64,000 nucleotides of DNA, from positions 113,697 to 177,696 of the forward strand of contig CAVRXD010000042.1 of NCBI GenBank assembly GCA_963725065.1. The letters run 5' to 3'. The position numbers and the translations under genes are program-made. Below, piece by piece: positions 19,762 to 28,637 of the stretch. The number at the start of each line of letters is the position of its first letter. The first letter of the stretch is position 1. This DNA is from VAZQ01 sp963725065 (lineage in GTDB: Bacteria > Pseudomonadota > Alphaproteobacteria > Rhizobiales > Xanthobacteraceae). The notes beneath the pieces are model-generated. The model was not told the origin of the DNA and did not search any database. It saw only the letters and a list, made by a program, of their open reading frames with translations.

Positions 19762-20598
19762 CTATGTCTCGCGCTGCGCCGGCGTCGGCCAGCCGCGCTC
19801 GATCTTGACGCTCTTGACCACCTCGGTGACGACACCGCAGAGCGGAACGCTCAGGCGCAGATGGTCGGCTTCGCTCAGCACGATACGCATGTCCTTCTCC
19901 GCCCATGGCATCGGAAAGCGATCGATCTGGGTTTGCAGCGCCCAGTTTGATGCGCTGCTGTCGATCAGCGCGGTGCGCAGGCGGTCGAGATCGACGCCGA
20001 GCGCGGCCGCCAGCTTGAAGCCTTCGAAATTGGCCGAGATGCATGACCACAAGATCATATTGTTGACCATCTTGCCGACCTGGCCCGCTCCGAGATGACC
20101 GAGGTGAAAAATACTGCTGGCGAAGCTTTCCAGCGCCGGCTTGCACGCCTCGAACGCTTGCGTGTCGCCGCCGACCATGACCAGCAATTGCCCGGCCTCG
20201 GCCGCGGGCTCGCCGCGCGTGATCGGCATGTCGAGCAGGACGATGCCGGTATCGGCCAGGCGACCGGCGAGCCGTTCCATGGTGCGCGGCGCGACTGTCG
20301 ACGCGATGCCCACGATCAGTCCGGGGCGCGCGGCGCCAGCGATGCCGTCGCGACCCAGCAGGACTGCTTCCGCTTCCTTGTCGAAGCCGACGACGATGAT
20401 GACGAAATCGCTGGCTTGCGCCACCGCCGCGGGATTGGCAGCGATCGCGATCCCTGAGCGCTGCGCCGCGCTGCATGCAAGCGCATCGATGTCGTAGGCG
20501 GTGACGTCGAACCCGGCTTTTTGCAGGTGCCGCCCCATCGGGTGCCCCATCTTGCCAAGCCCGATGATACCGACGCGACGAACCATGCTGTTGCTCAT
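19762..20598 (-). CDS. NAD(P)-dependent 3-hydroxyisobutyrate dehydrogenase-family oxidoreductase
   Basis: 278 residues. Rossmann motif GIIGLGKMGHPMGRHL at the N-terminus, substrate-binding segment DMPITRGEPAAEAG (usual DAPVSGG) and the catalytic-lysine helix GAGQVGKMVNNMI. Known members oxidise beta-hydroxyacids such as 3-hydroxyisobutyrate, tartronate semialdehyde or L-threonate. The neighbouring class II aldolase and Bug protein suggest a hydroxyacid pathway (L-threonate or similar), but this is inference from context. The promoter would lie in the 259-base gap shared with the divergent livH. Confidence 0.9.
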   Translation of the reverse strand: MSNSMVRRVGIIGLGKMGHPMGRHLQKAGFDVTAYDIDALACSAAQRSGIAIAANPAAVAQASDFVIIVVGFDKEAEAVLLGRDGIAGAARPGLIVGIASTVAPRTMERLAGRLADTGIVLLDMPITRGEPAAEAGQLLVMVGGDTQAFEACKPALESFASSIFHLGHLGAGQVGKMVNNMILWSCISANFEGFKLAAALGVDLDRLRTALIDSSASNWALQTQIDRFPMPWAEKDMRIVLSEADHLRLSVPLCGVVTEVVKSVKIERGWPTPAQRET

Positions 20599-20857
20599 GT
20601 CTCGACCTCTCCCTTGTCATTCACGCGCATTGTAGACGCGAACCGGACTTGCGCGACAGCCAGACAATGTGCACGTCCGCGATTGTCCGTTACAGGCACG
20701 CAACCCGGCACGTATCGAACGTGGCGCGTCGCCGCAGCGCGCGTGGAGCACCGGGGAACAGGTTGCAGGTTCTCCCGCTCGATGCCTATCATGTCGCGGG
20801 ACCACGCCGGTTGAACGAGACCGATCCCTTCATTGCCGCCGTAGAGATCGAGCCGTC

Positions 20858-21757
20858 ATGACGCTTGCGCTCCTGCTCGAGCAGCTTTTCAACGGCGTGC
20901 AATTCGGGCTGATGCTGTTCCTGATGGCCGTCGGCGTGACGCTCGTGTTCGGCATCATGCGGGTCATCAACCTCGCCCATGGCGCGCTTTTCATGCTCGG
21001 CGGCTACTTCCTCATGGCAGCGCTCGCCTGGACGCAGTCCTATGCGTTGGCCGTTCCCCTCGCTCTCATCGGCGGCGCATTGGTCGCGATCGTGATCGAG
21101 ATTGTGGTCCTGCGTCCGCTCTACCGGCGCGGTCCGCTCGACCAGGTGCTGGCCACGTTCGGCCTCTCGCTGTTCTTCAACGAGGCGGTGACCGTGATCT
21201 GGGGGCGCGAGTCGATCCCGCTCAGCATTCCGCCGTTCCTGACAGGGTCGGTCGAGATCATTCCGGGCGCCGCCTATCCGATCTACCGGCTGGTCATCAC
21301 CGGGGTCGCCATCGTGGCCGGGTTGCTGCTCTACCTGCTCATCACCCGGACGCGGGTCGGCGCGCTGATCCGCGCCGGCAGCGACAACCGCGAGATCGTG
21401 GCCGCGCTCGGCATCAATATCAGTCTCCTCTATACGCTCGTATTCGCGCTCAGCGCGATGCTGGCGGCCCTGGCAGGCATCATGATGGGACCGTTGTTGT
21501 CGGTTGAGCCCGGCGCCGGCGACCCGATCCTCATTCTGGCACTCGTGGTGGTCGTGATCGGAGGGATCGGCTCGGTACGCGGCGCCCTCGTGGGCGCGCT
21601 GATGGTCGGGATCTTCGACACGCTCAGCCGCGTGCTCATCCCGCTGGTGATCCAGACCAACGCGACCTCAGCCCTGGTCGGGATGGCGGTCTACGTGTTG
21701 ATGGCCGTGGTGCTGCTGTTCAGCCGGACCGGCCTTTTTGCCGCGCATCGGGGCTGA
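20858..21757 (+). CDS. livH: branched-chain amino acid-type ABC transporter permease LivH
   Basis: 299 residues, polytopic (about eight hydrophobic segments). LivH features: LFNGVQFGLMLFLMAVGVTLVFGIMRVINLAHG at the N-terminus and GGIGSVRGALVGALMVG near the C-terminus. The start at 20858 was chosen because homology begins there; the open frame upstream is not membrane-like. First gene of a plus-strand operon with livM, livG, livF and livK. Despite the name, such systems import many compounds; the downstream enzymes suggest an amide or N-heterocyclic substrate. Confidence 0.93.
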   Translation: MTLALLLEQLFNGVQFGLMLFLMAVGVTLVFGIMRVINLAHGALFMLGGYFLMAALAWTQSYALAVPLALIGGALVAIVIEIVVLRPLYRRGPLDQVLATFGLSLFFNEAVTVIWGRESIPLSIPPFLTGSVEIIPGAAYPIYRLVITGVAIVAGLLLYLLITRTRVGALIRAGSDNREIVAALGINISLLYTLVFALSAMLAALAGIMMGPLLSVEPGAGDPILILALVVVVIGGIGSVRGALVGALMVGIFDTLSRVLIPLVIQTNATSALVGMAVYVLMAVVLLFSRTGLFAAHRG

Positions 21758-21759
21758 CG

Positions 21760-22770
21760 ATGACATTTCCCGGACGACGCGGCGCGCTGCTCCTGCTTCT
21801 GCTCGCCATGGCGATCGTGCTGCCGCCCTACTTGGGCACTTACTACACCCGCTTCGCGACCCAGATCGCGATCTATGGCATGGCGGCGTTGAGCGTCGAT
21901 CTTCTGCTTGGCTACACCGGGCTGATCACGTTCGGCCAGGCCGCGCTGTTCGGCGTGGGCGCCTATGCCGCTGGCATGTTGACGGTCTATGGCGTCACCA
22001 ATGCGTTCGTGGCGTGGCCGCTCGCCATCCTGGTCTCGATGCTGTTCGCCCTGGCGATTGGAAGTCTCTCGCTGCGGACCCGCGGCTTCCAATTCATCAT
22101 GGTGACCCTCGCCTTCGCGCAGATGGTCTATTACTTCGCCCAGAGCCTGCGCAATTGGGGCGGCGACGACGGCTTCACCGTGCCACAACGCAACCATCTG
22201 GGCTTCGTCTCGCTCGCTGATCACGCGACATTCTATTACGTCGTGCTCGGGCTACTGGTGCTCGTGGTCTTTATCGCCAGCCGGATCGTCGGATCGGAGT
22301 TCGGAATGGTGATTCGCGGAATTCGCGATAACGAGCGGCGCGTGGCCGCGGTCGGCTTCCCGCCCTATCGGTACAAACTGGTCATCTTTGTCATTGCCGG
22401 TGGCATAGCGGGACTCGCCGGCGCGCTGATGGCCAACCATGCGAAATTCGTCAGCCCCGCGACGCTGAGCTGGCAGTTGTCGGGCGAATTGCTCGCCATG
22501 GTCATCCTGGGTTCGGCTAATTCGCTGATCGGGCCGATCCTGGGCGCCGCATTCTTTCTGGCATTCCGCGACGTGCTGTCCGACTTCACCGAGCACTGGA
22601 TGCTGTTCTTCGGTCCGCTGCTGGTCGCGCGGGTACTGCTGCTGAAGGACGGGATTTGGGGCATGCTCCTGCGCGCCACCGGCGCCGGCGACGCGCCAGC
22701 TGCGCCTGAAGTCGACGGTCCCGAGCTGGCAGCGCCAATCGCGGATTCCAAACCGGGACGATCGCCATGA
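21760..22770 (+). CDS. livM: branched-chain amino acid-type ABC transporter permease LivM
   Basis: 336 residues. LivM features: YGMAALSVDLLLGYTGLITFG, then FAQMVYYFAQSLRNWGGDDG and RIVGSEFGMVIRGIRDNE with the EAA-like coupling segment. Two bases after livH. A C-terminal Pro/Ala-rich tail of about 25 residues follows the last membrane segment and overlaps the livG start by four bases. Forms the membrane channel with LivH. Confidence 0.93.
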   Translation: MTFPGRRGALLLLLLAMAIVLPPYLGTYYTRFATQIAIYGMAALSVDLLLGYTGLITFGQAALFGVGAYAAGMLTVYGVTNAFVAWPLAILVSMLFALAIGSLSLRTRGFQFIMVTLAFAQMVYYFAQSLRNWGGDDGFTVPQRNHLGFVSLADHATFYYVVLGLLVLVVFIASRIVGSEFGMVIRGIRDNERRVAAVGFPPYRYKLVIFVIAGGIAGLAGALMANHAKFVSPATLSWQLSGELLAMVILGSANSLIGPILGAAFFLAFRDVLSDFTEHWMLFFGPLLVARVLLLKDGIWGMLLRATGAGDAPAAPEVDGPELAAPIADSKPGRSP

Positions 22771-23537
22771 GCGAGTTCGTGCTGGAGATCCATCACCTTT
22801 GCAAGGCGTTCGGGGCGCTCATTGCTACCGATGATGTGACGCTGAGCATCCGCAAGGGCGAAACTCATGCGCTCATCGGTCCGAACGGCGCCGGCAAGAC
22901 CACGCTGGTCGGACAATTGACCGGCGAACTCCGGCCGGATGCCGGACGGATCACCTTCGACGGACGGGACATCACCGATCTTTCTACCGCCCGCCGCGCG
23001 CGGCTCGGGCTGGCGCGGTCGTTCCAGATCACCAGCATCTTCGACAGTTTCACCGCAGAGGGGAACGTCGCCCTGGCCGTTCAGGCGACCGAGCCCCACA
23101 GCTTTCGGTTCTGGACGCCGGCCGAGCGGATTGCGCGCCTGCGCCAGCCTGCGCGCAGACTGCTCGAGGATGTCGGCCTTGGTCGGCTGGGCAATCTCAT
23201 CGCATCCAGGATGTCGCATGGTCAGCATCGCCAGCTCGAGCTCGGCATGGCGCTCGCCATCCACCCCGTGATGCTGCTGCTCGACGAGCCGATGGCGGGA
23301 CTTGGCATCGAGGAATCGCGCGCGATGTCGCAGCTCCTCGCGAGCATCAAGGGTCAGTACACGATCCTCTTGATCGAGCACGACATGGACGTCGTGTTTG
23401 CGCTCGCCGACCGCATCTCGGTTCTGGTGGGCGGCCGCATCATCGCGTCCGGAACCGCGGACGAGATTCGAAACCATCCCGCCGTGCGCGTGGCCTATCT
23501 CGGCGAAGAGGATGACGAGCTCGATGCTGACGGTTGA
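22767..23537 (+). CDS. livG: ABC transporter ATP-binding protein LivG
   Basis: 256 residues. Walker A GPNGAGKTT, a modified signature MSHGQHRQLE, Walker B VMLLLDEPMAGL and switch histidine in LLIEHDMDVVF. Overlaps livM by four bases and livF by 14, showing translational coupling. Energises uptake through LivHM together with LivF. Confidence 0.93.
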   Translation: MSEFVLEIHHLCKAFGALIATDDVTLSIRKGETHALIGPNGAGKTTLVGQLTGELRPDAGRITFDGRDITDLSTARRARLGLARSFQITSIFDSFTAEGNVALAVQATEPHSFRFWTPAERIARLRQPARRLLEDVGLGRLGNLIASRMSHGQHRQLELGMALAIHPVMLLLDEPMAGLGIEESRAMSQLLASIKGQYTILLIEHDMDVVFALADRISVLVGGRIIASGTADEIRNHPAVRVAYLGEEDDELDADG

Positions 23538-24225
23538 GGGACTTCAAACCAGCTACGGCCAGAGCCAGGTGCTGTTCGGGGTCGATCTCGAAGTTCGCCG
23601 GGGCGAGGTGGTGACGCTGCTCGGGCGCAACGGGATGGGCAAGACCACGACCATCCGTTCCATCATGGGAATGACCCCGCCCCATGGCGGAACGATCACA
23701 TTCGAGGGGCGGGAGTTGCGCGGGCTAACCTCGTTCCGTATCGCCAAGCTCGGCCTCGGGCTGGTTCCGGAAGGGCGCTGCATCTTCCCCAGTCTCACGG
23801 TGTGGGAGAACCTCACCGCCACCTCGGCAGCCGGACCCAGCGGCCAACCGCGCTGGACCACGGACGCGATCGTCGAACTGTTCCCCTGGATCCGCGCGCG
23901 CAAACATCAAATGGGCGGCCAGTTGTCTGGCGGCGAGCAGCAGATGCTGGCGATCGCGCGCGCACTCATGACCAACCCGGAGCTGCTGATCCTGGACGAA
24001 GCAACCGAGGGGCTAGCTCCCATCATCCGCAGCGAGATCTGGAAGGTCCTGCGCAAGCTCAAGCTGAGCGGACAGTCGATCCTGCTCGTCGACAAGAACG
24101 TCAAGATTCTCGCAAGGCTTGCAGACCGTCACTACGTGCTCGAGCGCGGACGCGTGCGCTGGAGCGGAGACTCGCGCGCGCTCGGGAACGAGTATGAGGC
24201 CATCCGTCGCTTCGTAGGCCTGTAA
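23524..24225 (+). CDS. livF: ABC transporter ATP-binding protein LivF
   Basis: 233 residues from the ATG at 23524, where LivF homology begins (MLTVEGLQTSYGQSQVLFG); the start lies inside the livG end. Walker A GRNGMGKTT, signature LSGGEQQML, Walker B LLILDEATEGLAP. The switch region reads VDKNVKI rather than the more usual EQN or EHD. Fifth-gene partner livK follows after 95 bases. Confidence 0.93.
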   Translation: MLTVEGLQTSYGQSQVLFGVDLEVRRGEVVTLLGRNGMGKTTTIRSIMGMTPPHGGTITFEGRELRGLTSFRIAKLGLGLVPEGRCIFPSLTVWENLTATSAAGPSGQPRWTTDAIVELFPWIRARKHQMGGQLSGGEQQMLAIARALMTNPELLILDEATEGLAPIIRSEIWKVLRKLKLSGQSILLVDKNVKILARLADRHYVLERGRVRWSGDSRALGNEYEAIRRFVGL

Positions 24226-24320
24226 CGAGGTTTAGACCGCGTCGTTGCCTGATGTTAAGCTCAGGGCATGCTGATGCGTCACGCATCACGTCAAGAGACT
24301 TCAAACAGGAGGGAACGACC

Positions 24321-25487
24321 ATGCGAGGATTGGCTCTAGCCGGCACCATGCTGACTGCTCTCTGCGGCGGCGCACAGGCTGCCGATCAGGTCAAGCTTGG
24401 CCTGATGACGCCGCTCAGCGGTCCGATCTCGCCGGCCGGCGCGGAAACCAAACGAGGCGTCGACCTCGCGCTCGAGGAACTCGGCAACAAGCTCGGCGGT
24501 CTGCCGGTCAAGTACACGGTGGTCGACGACAAGACCAACCCGGCCGAAGCGGTGCAAGGCGCATCGAAGCTGATCGATGACGCCAAGGTCGATTTCGTGA
24601 CCGGCTTCAGTTCGTCGAACACGATGATCCCGGTCTGGAAGACCTTCAACGACGCCGGCGTTTTCGCCGTCGGCGCGCTGGCAGGACCGCTGCAGTTCGC
24701 CGGCAAAGACTGCGTCCCGAACGGCTTCGTCGTTTCATTCTCGAACGACGACTGGCCGGCGGCGGTCGGCAAGTACATGACCGACAAGGGCGTCAAGAGT
24801 GCGTTCTTCATCGGTGCGGACTATCAGGCCGGCTACGAGCACGTCGGAGCCGCCATGAAGTACTTCAAGGGGAAGGCCACGGGCCCGGTCTACACGCCGC
24901 TGACGCAGCTCGACTTTTCTCCCGAAATGGCGCGCATTCGCGCCGAAAAACCGGACGCGGTGTTTGCGTTTCTGGTCGGCGCCGGCGGCGTCGCCTTCGT
25001 CAAACAGTACGCACAGGCTGGGCTGCAGAACCAGATACCCTTCTACACCGAGGATCCGGTCGCAAACCCGCTGACGTTTCCGGCGCAAGGCGATGCCGCG
25101 GTCGGGTTGATCATGGGCACGAACTGGACGGCGGACTTGGACAATGCCGCGAACAAGAAGTTCGTCGCCGCATTCAGCGCCAAGTACAACCGTCTGCCCG
25201 CGACCTTCGCCGCGCTCGGCTATGACGCCGTGAAGCTCATCGACTCCGCGGTCAGGGATGTGGGCGGCAAGATCGAGAACAAGGACGCCGTGCGCGCCGC
25301 TCTGCGCAAAGCCAACTTCCAATCGGTGCGTGGCTCGTTCAAGTTCAACAACAACCACTTCCCGATCCAGGATCTCTACATCATGGAGGTCAAGAAGGAC
25401 GAGAAGGGAATGCTAAAGGCGGTGTTGAAGGACACTGCGGTCAAGGATTGGCAGGACCCCTATCACCAGGAATGCCCGATGAAATAA
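24321..25487 (+). CDS. livK: branched-chain amino acid-type ABC transporter substrate-binding protein LivK
   Basis: 388 residues from the ATG at 24321, with AGGAGGG seven bases upstream. Signal peptide MRGLALAGTMLTALCGGAQA, then KLGLMTPLSGPISPAGAETKRG, typical of type I periplasmic binding proteins. Ligand-pocket regions include VTGFSSSNTMIPVWK and FIGADYQAGYEH. It should deliver the ligand to LivHMGF. The RutA-like monooxygenase begins 68 bases downstream, so transport and degradation probably form one unit. Confidence 0.93.
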   Translation: MRGLALAGTMLTALCGGAQAADQVKLGLMTPLSGPISPAGAETKRGVDLALEELGNKLGGLPVKYTVVDDKTNPAEAVQGASKLIDDAKVDFVTGFSSSNTMIPVWKTFNDAGVFAVGALAGPLQFAGKDCVPNGFVVSFSNDDWPAAVGKYMTDKGVKSAFFIGADYQAGYEHVGAAMKYFKGKATGPVYTPLTQLDFSPEMARIRAEKPDAVFAFLVGAGGVAFVKQYAQAGLQNQIPFYTEDPVANPLTFPAQGDAAVGLIMGTNWTADLDNAANKKFVAAFSAKYNRLPATFAALGYDAVKLIDSAVRDVGGKIENKDAVRAALRKANFQSVRGSFKFNNNHFPIQDLYIMEVKKDEKGMLKAVLKDTAVKDWQDPYHQECPMK

Positions 25488-25555
25488 TGAAGGCCGCGTC
25501 GAGCGCACGTGGGTTTGGTCCGAACCTGGCCTTCAACGAAACGGGATGAACGAAT

Positions 25556-26755
25556 ATGAACTCCGCCCCGTCGGCTGAGGACTACACGGCCCGCGCTCGT
25601 TTGTTCGGCGGCAATCGCATGAAGCTCGGGGTCATGGCTTTCAATTGCAGCCACGGCTCCACCATCACCACCGTCCCGGAAGCGTGGCAGCTCAACTGGC
25701 CCGACACCAAGGACATCGCGCAGGCGGTCGATCGTTCGGGAATGGAGGCCCTGTTGCCGGTGGGCCGCTGGAAAGGCTACGGCGGCCCATCGAACTTCAA
25801 CAACCGCACATTCGAAAGCTTCACCTGGGCCTCCGCGATCGGCGCGGTGACGAACTATTGCACCGTGCTCGCCACTGTGCATGTGCCGTTGGTACATCCA
25901 TTGATGGTGGCCAAGATGGCGGCCACGATCGATCACGTCACCAACGGCCGGTTCGCCATGAACGTGGTTTGCGGATGGTTCAAGAACGAATTCGACATGT
26001 TCGGCGCGCAGATGCGGCCGCACGATGATCGTTACAGATACGCCACCGAGTGGCTCGAGTTCGTGCGGCGGGCATGGACGGAGGACGAAGAGTTCGATTT
26101 CAAGAGCGAGAGCTTCGACGCCGTCTCGGTCTGGAGCCAGCCGAAGCCGCTGCAGAAGCCCCATCCGCCGATCATGAATGCCGGAGGCTCGCCGGCGGCG
26201 CAGGATTTCACGACACGCTATTGCGACATGAACTTCGTCATCCTCAAGGACCGTACCCACCTCGCGGGTGCAAAAGCGCAGATCGATCATCTCAAGACGA
26301 TGGCGCGATCACACGGGCGCGAGACCCGGATTTGGATTCACGTCTACGTCGTGTGTCGCGAAACCGAGAAAGAGGCCAACGACTATCTGCGTCACTACGT
26401 TCACGAGAACGGTGACTGGGAGGCGGCCGGCAATCTCCTGAAAATTTTCGGGCTGCACAACCAGACTTTGGACGCCAAGACCCTGGACGGACACAAGGCG
26501 CATTTCATCGCGGGTCACGGCGGCTACCCTTTGGTAGGAACGGCCGAGCAAATCGTCGACGAACTCGGCAAGCTGGCGGCGATCGGCGTCGACGGCTGCC
26601 TGATTTCCTGGGTCAGATACAAGGAAGAGCTTGCGCAGTGGAACGAGGAGGTCCTCCCGCTCATGGTGCAGGCCGGATTGCGCGCGCCGTTTTCACCGGC
26701 CGAGACAGCGCGTGCGCCCGCGATGCCGGCATTGGGGGACGTGAGGGTGGCATAG
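25556..26755 (+). CDS. LLM-class flavin-dependent monooxygenase, RutA/SfnG-like
   Basis: 399 residues. A luciferase-like FMN-dependent monooxygenase; FESFTWASAIGAVT, VAKMAATIDHVTNGRFAMNVV, GWFKNEFDMFG and PIMNAGGSPAAQDF align by eye with RutA (pyrimidine ring cleavage) and with dimethylsulfone and alkanesulfonate monooxygenases. It needs a separate flavin reductase, not found nearby. Because a maleate isomerase/AMDase-like gene and an asparaginase follow, ring-amide cleavage of an N-heterocycle is more likely than desulfonation, but this is inference. Confidence 0.9.
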   Translation: MNSAPSAEDYTARARLFGGNRMKLGVMAFNCSHGSTITTVPEAWQLNWPDTKDIAQAVDRSGMEALLPVGRWKGYGGPSNFNNRTFESFTWASAIGAVTNYCTVLATVHVPLVHPLMVAKMAATIDHVTNGRFAMNVVCGWFKNEFDMFGAQMRPHDDRYRYATEWLEFVRRAWTEDEEFDFKSESFDAVSVWSQPKPLQKPHPPIMNAGGSPAAQDFTTRYCDMNFVILKDRTHLAGAKAQIDHLKTMARSHGRETRIWIHVYVVCRETEKEANDYLRHYVHENGDWEAAGNLLKIFGLHNQTLDAKTLDGHKAHFIAGHGGYPLVGTAEQIVDELGKLAAIGVDGCLISWVRYKEELAQWNEEVLPLMVQAGLRAPFSPAETARAPAMPALGDVRVA

Positions 26756-26822
26756 CGACGTTGCGACGGCTTGAACGGCGAAACGCTCAATTTCGCTGAC
26801 AAACAATCTTGGGAGGGTGGGC

Positions 26823-27809
26823 ATGCGCCGGATCATGGCGGCGATTGCGGTCGCAGGATTTTTGGGCGTCATTGACCTGACGGCATCCGGCGCCCGCGCC
26901 GACGAGCCGTATCCGTCGAAGCCCATTCGCCTCGTGCTACCGCAACCGGCAGGCGGCGCGGTCGACCTGATCGCGCGCAGCCTCGCGGATCGCCTGAGCG
27001 AATCCATGCGGCAACCGGTGATCGTGGAGAACCAGCCCGGCGCCAACGGCGGACTGGCCGCGGGGCAGGTCACGCGCTCGACCCCGGACGGCTACACCCT
27101 GTTCATGGCCGTCGACACCAATCTGGTGGTCAATCCAAGCCTGTATCCCAACCTCACCTACGATCCGTTCCGCGACTTCATCCCCATCAGCATCATCGCC
27201 AAAGTCTATCTCGTGCTGGTCGCGAGTTCGAAGATCGAGGCCAACAGCGTGCACGAGCTGCTGACATTTGCCCGCGCCAACCCCGGCAAGCTCAACTATG
27301 CCTCGATCGGTCTCGGGACCCAGGCGCATCTCGGCATGGAACTGTTCAAGATGATGACCAAGACCGACATCACCCAGGTGTCATATCGGGGCACCGCGCC
27401 GGCGATGACCGACATTGCCGCCGGAGTCGTCGACGTCATGTTCACGGGGCCGCCTTCGGCCATGGCGCTGGCGACCGGCGGCAAGGTGAAGATGCTGGCG
27501 GTCGCCTCGCCCGCGCGCTCGAGCCTGATGCCGCAGCTTCCCACCGTGCACGAAGCAGGCGTGCCCGGATACGAGCTGGGGGGATGGTTCGGACTGCTGG
27601 CGCCGGCCAGGACGCCACAGAACATCGTCGATCGGCTTGCGAGCGAGGTCAGGAAGGCCGTCGCCGATCCCAAATTGAAGGAGCGCCTTACCGAGCAAGG
27701 CCTGGATGTTTTCGGCAGTTCGTCCGAGGAGATGCTCGCGATTATGCGGGCGGACACCAAAAAATGGGCCGAGGTCATCACGGCCACCGGCGCCAAAATC
27801 CCGCAATGA
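26823..27809 (+). CDS. Bug-family tripartite tricarboxylate transporter substrate-binding protein
   Basis: 328 residues from the ATG at 26823; GGGAGG just upstream favours it over an in-frame GTG two codons earlier. Signal peptide MRRIMAAIAVAGFLGV and cleavage near GARA, then YPSKPIRLVLPQPAGGAVDLIAR. Lies between the monooxygenase and the isomerase-like gene in the same direction, so it may bind a substrate or product of that pathway. Confidence 0.93.
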   Translation: MRRIMAAIAVAGFLGVIDLTASGARADEPYPSKPIRLVLPQPAGGAVDLIARSLADRLSESMRQPVIVENQPGANGGLAAGQVTRSTPDGYTLFMAVDTNLVVNPSLYPNLTYDPFRDFIPISIIAKVYLVLVASSKIEANSVHELLTFARANPGKLNYASIGLGTQAHLGMELFKMMTKTDITQVSYRGTAPAMTDIAAGVVDVMFTGPPSAMALATGGKVKMLAVASPARSSLMPQLPTVHEAGVPGYELGGWFGLLAPARTPQNIVDRLASEVRKAVADPKLKERLTEQGLDVFGSSSEEMLAIMRADTKKWAEVITATGAKIPQ

Positions 27810-27845
27810 TCCCGATGACCTGTCGTTCAAACCAGGAGCACCAGC

Positions 27846-28583
27846 ATGGCTGAAGGCATTACCGGATGGCGCCTGCATGTCGGAGTGATCTTTCCGACGC
27901 CGGTGCCACCACGCGCCGTGCTCGAGTTCTATGAAGCGGTGCCCGAAGGCATCGATATGACCACCGTCTCGCTCACGATCCAGCAGCTTTCGGACAACGA
28001 TATGGACGAAGCGATCAAGGGCATGGAGCGCGCGGCCAAACAGCTGGCGAACTTCGACGTCGACGTGATCTATCAGTCCGGCGTGCCGCCGGTCGTCCGG
28101 CGCGGATTGGGGTTTGGAGACGAGCTCGCCGATCGCTTGTCGCAAGCGTCCGGCCTGCCGGCGATCACCGACATGTCGAGCGTGATCGACGCCATGCGCA
28201 CGGCGAACCTCAAGACGCTTGCGATGGCAACGCCGTTCGAGCAATTCATCAATGACCGGCTGGTCCAGTACCTTGCGGCGGAGAAGATCGAGATCACCAA
28301 CAACACTGCGCTCGGCATCAAGCGGAACGTGGAAATACGCCGGCTGCCGATCCCGGTCGAATACACGGTGGCGCGCAAGACCTATCTCGAATCGCCGAAG
28401 AAACCGGACGGCATCTACATTCCCTGCGGCGGCTGGGGCAGCATCCGCAATATCGAGCTGCTGGAAAAGGATCTCGACACCACCGTGGTTACCTGGATGA
28501 ATGCGATGATCTGGAGCTCGATGCGGCGCGGTAAGGTTGCCGGCGCGATCCACGGTTTCGGCAAATTGCTGGCGTCGCTCTGA
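27846..28583 (+). CDS. Asp/Glu racemase superfamily protein: arylmalonate decarboxylase / maleate isomerase-like
   Basis: 245 residues. The fold of maleate cis-trans isomerase and arylmalonate decarboxylase (AMDase) is recognisable: VGVIFPTPVPP at the N-terminus, IYQSGVPPVVRRG around residues 75-87 and IPCGGWGSI around 192-200. There is only one cysteine in the protein, Cys194; the N-terminal catalytic cysteine of racemases and maleate isomerases is replaced within YQSG (76-79). This single-cysteine layout matches AMDase, where it supports decarboxylation. AGGAG lies seven bases upstream of the start. Probable role: isomerising or decarboxylating an unsaturated or malonate-type diacid from the LLM enzyme. 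Confidence 0.83.
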   Translation: MAEGITGWRLHVGVIFPTPVPPRAVLEFYEAVPEGIDMTTVSLTIQQLSDNDMDEAIKGMERAAKQLANFDVDVIYQSGVPPVVRRGLGFGDELADRLSQASGLPAITDMSSVIDAMRTANLKTLAMATPFEQFINDRLVQYLAAEKIEITNNTALGIKRNVEIRRLPIPVEYTVARKTYLESPKKPDGIYIPCGGWGSIRNIELLEKDLDTTVVTWMNAMIWSSMRRGKVAGAIHGFGKLLASL

Positions 28584-28637
28584 GGTGCGGAAACAACGTT
28601 GCCCGCAGCGGTTTGAATGATGGGCATGGAGGTACGC

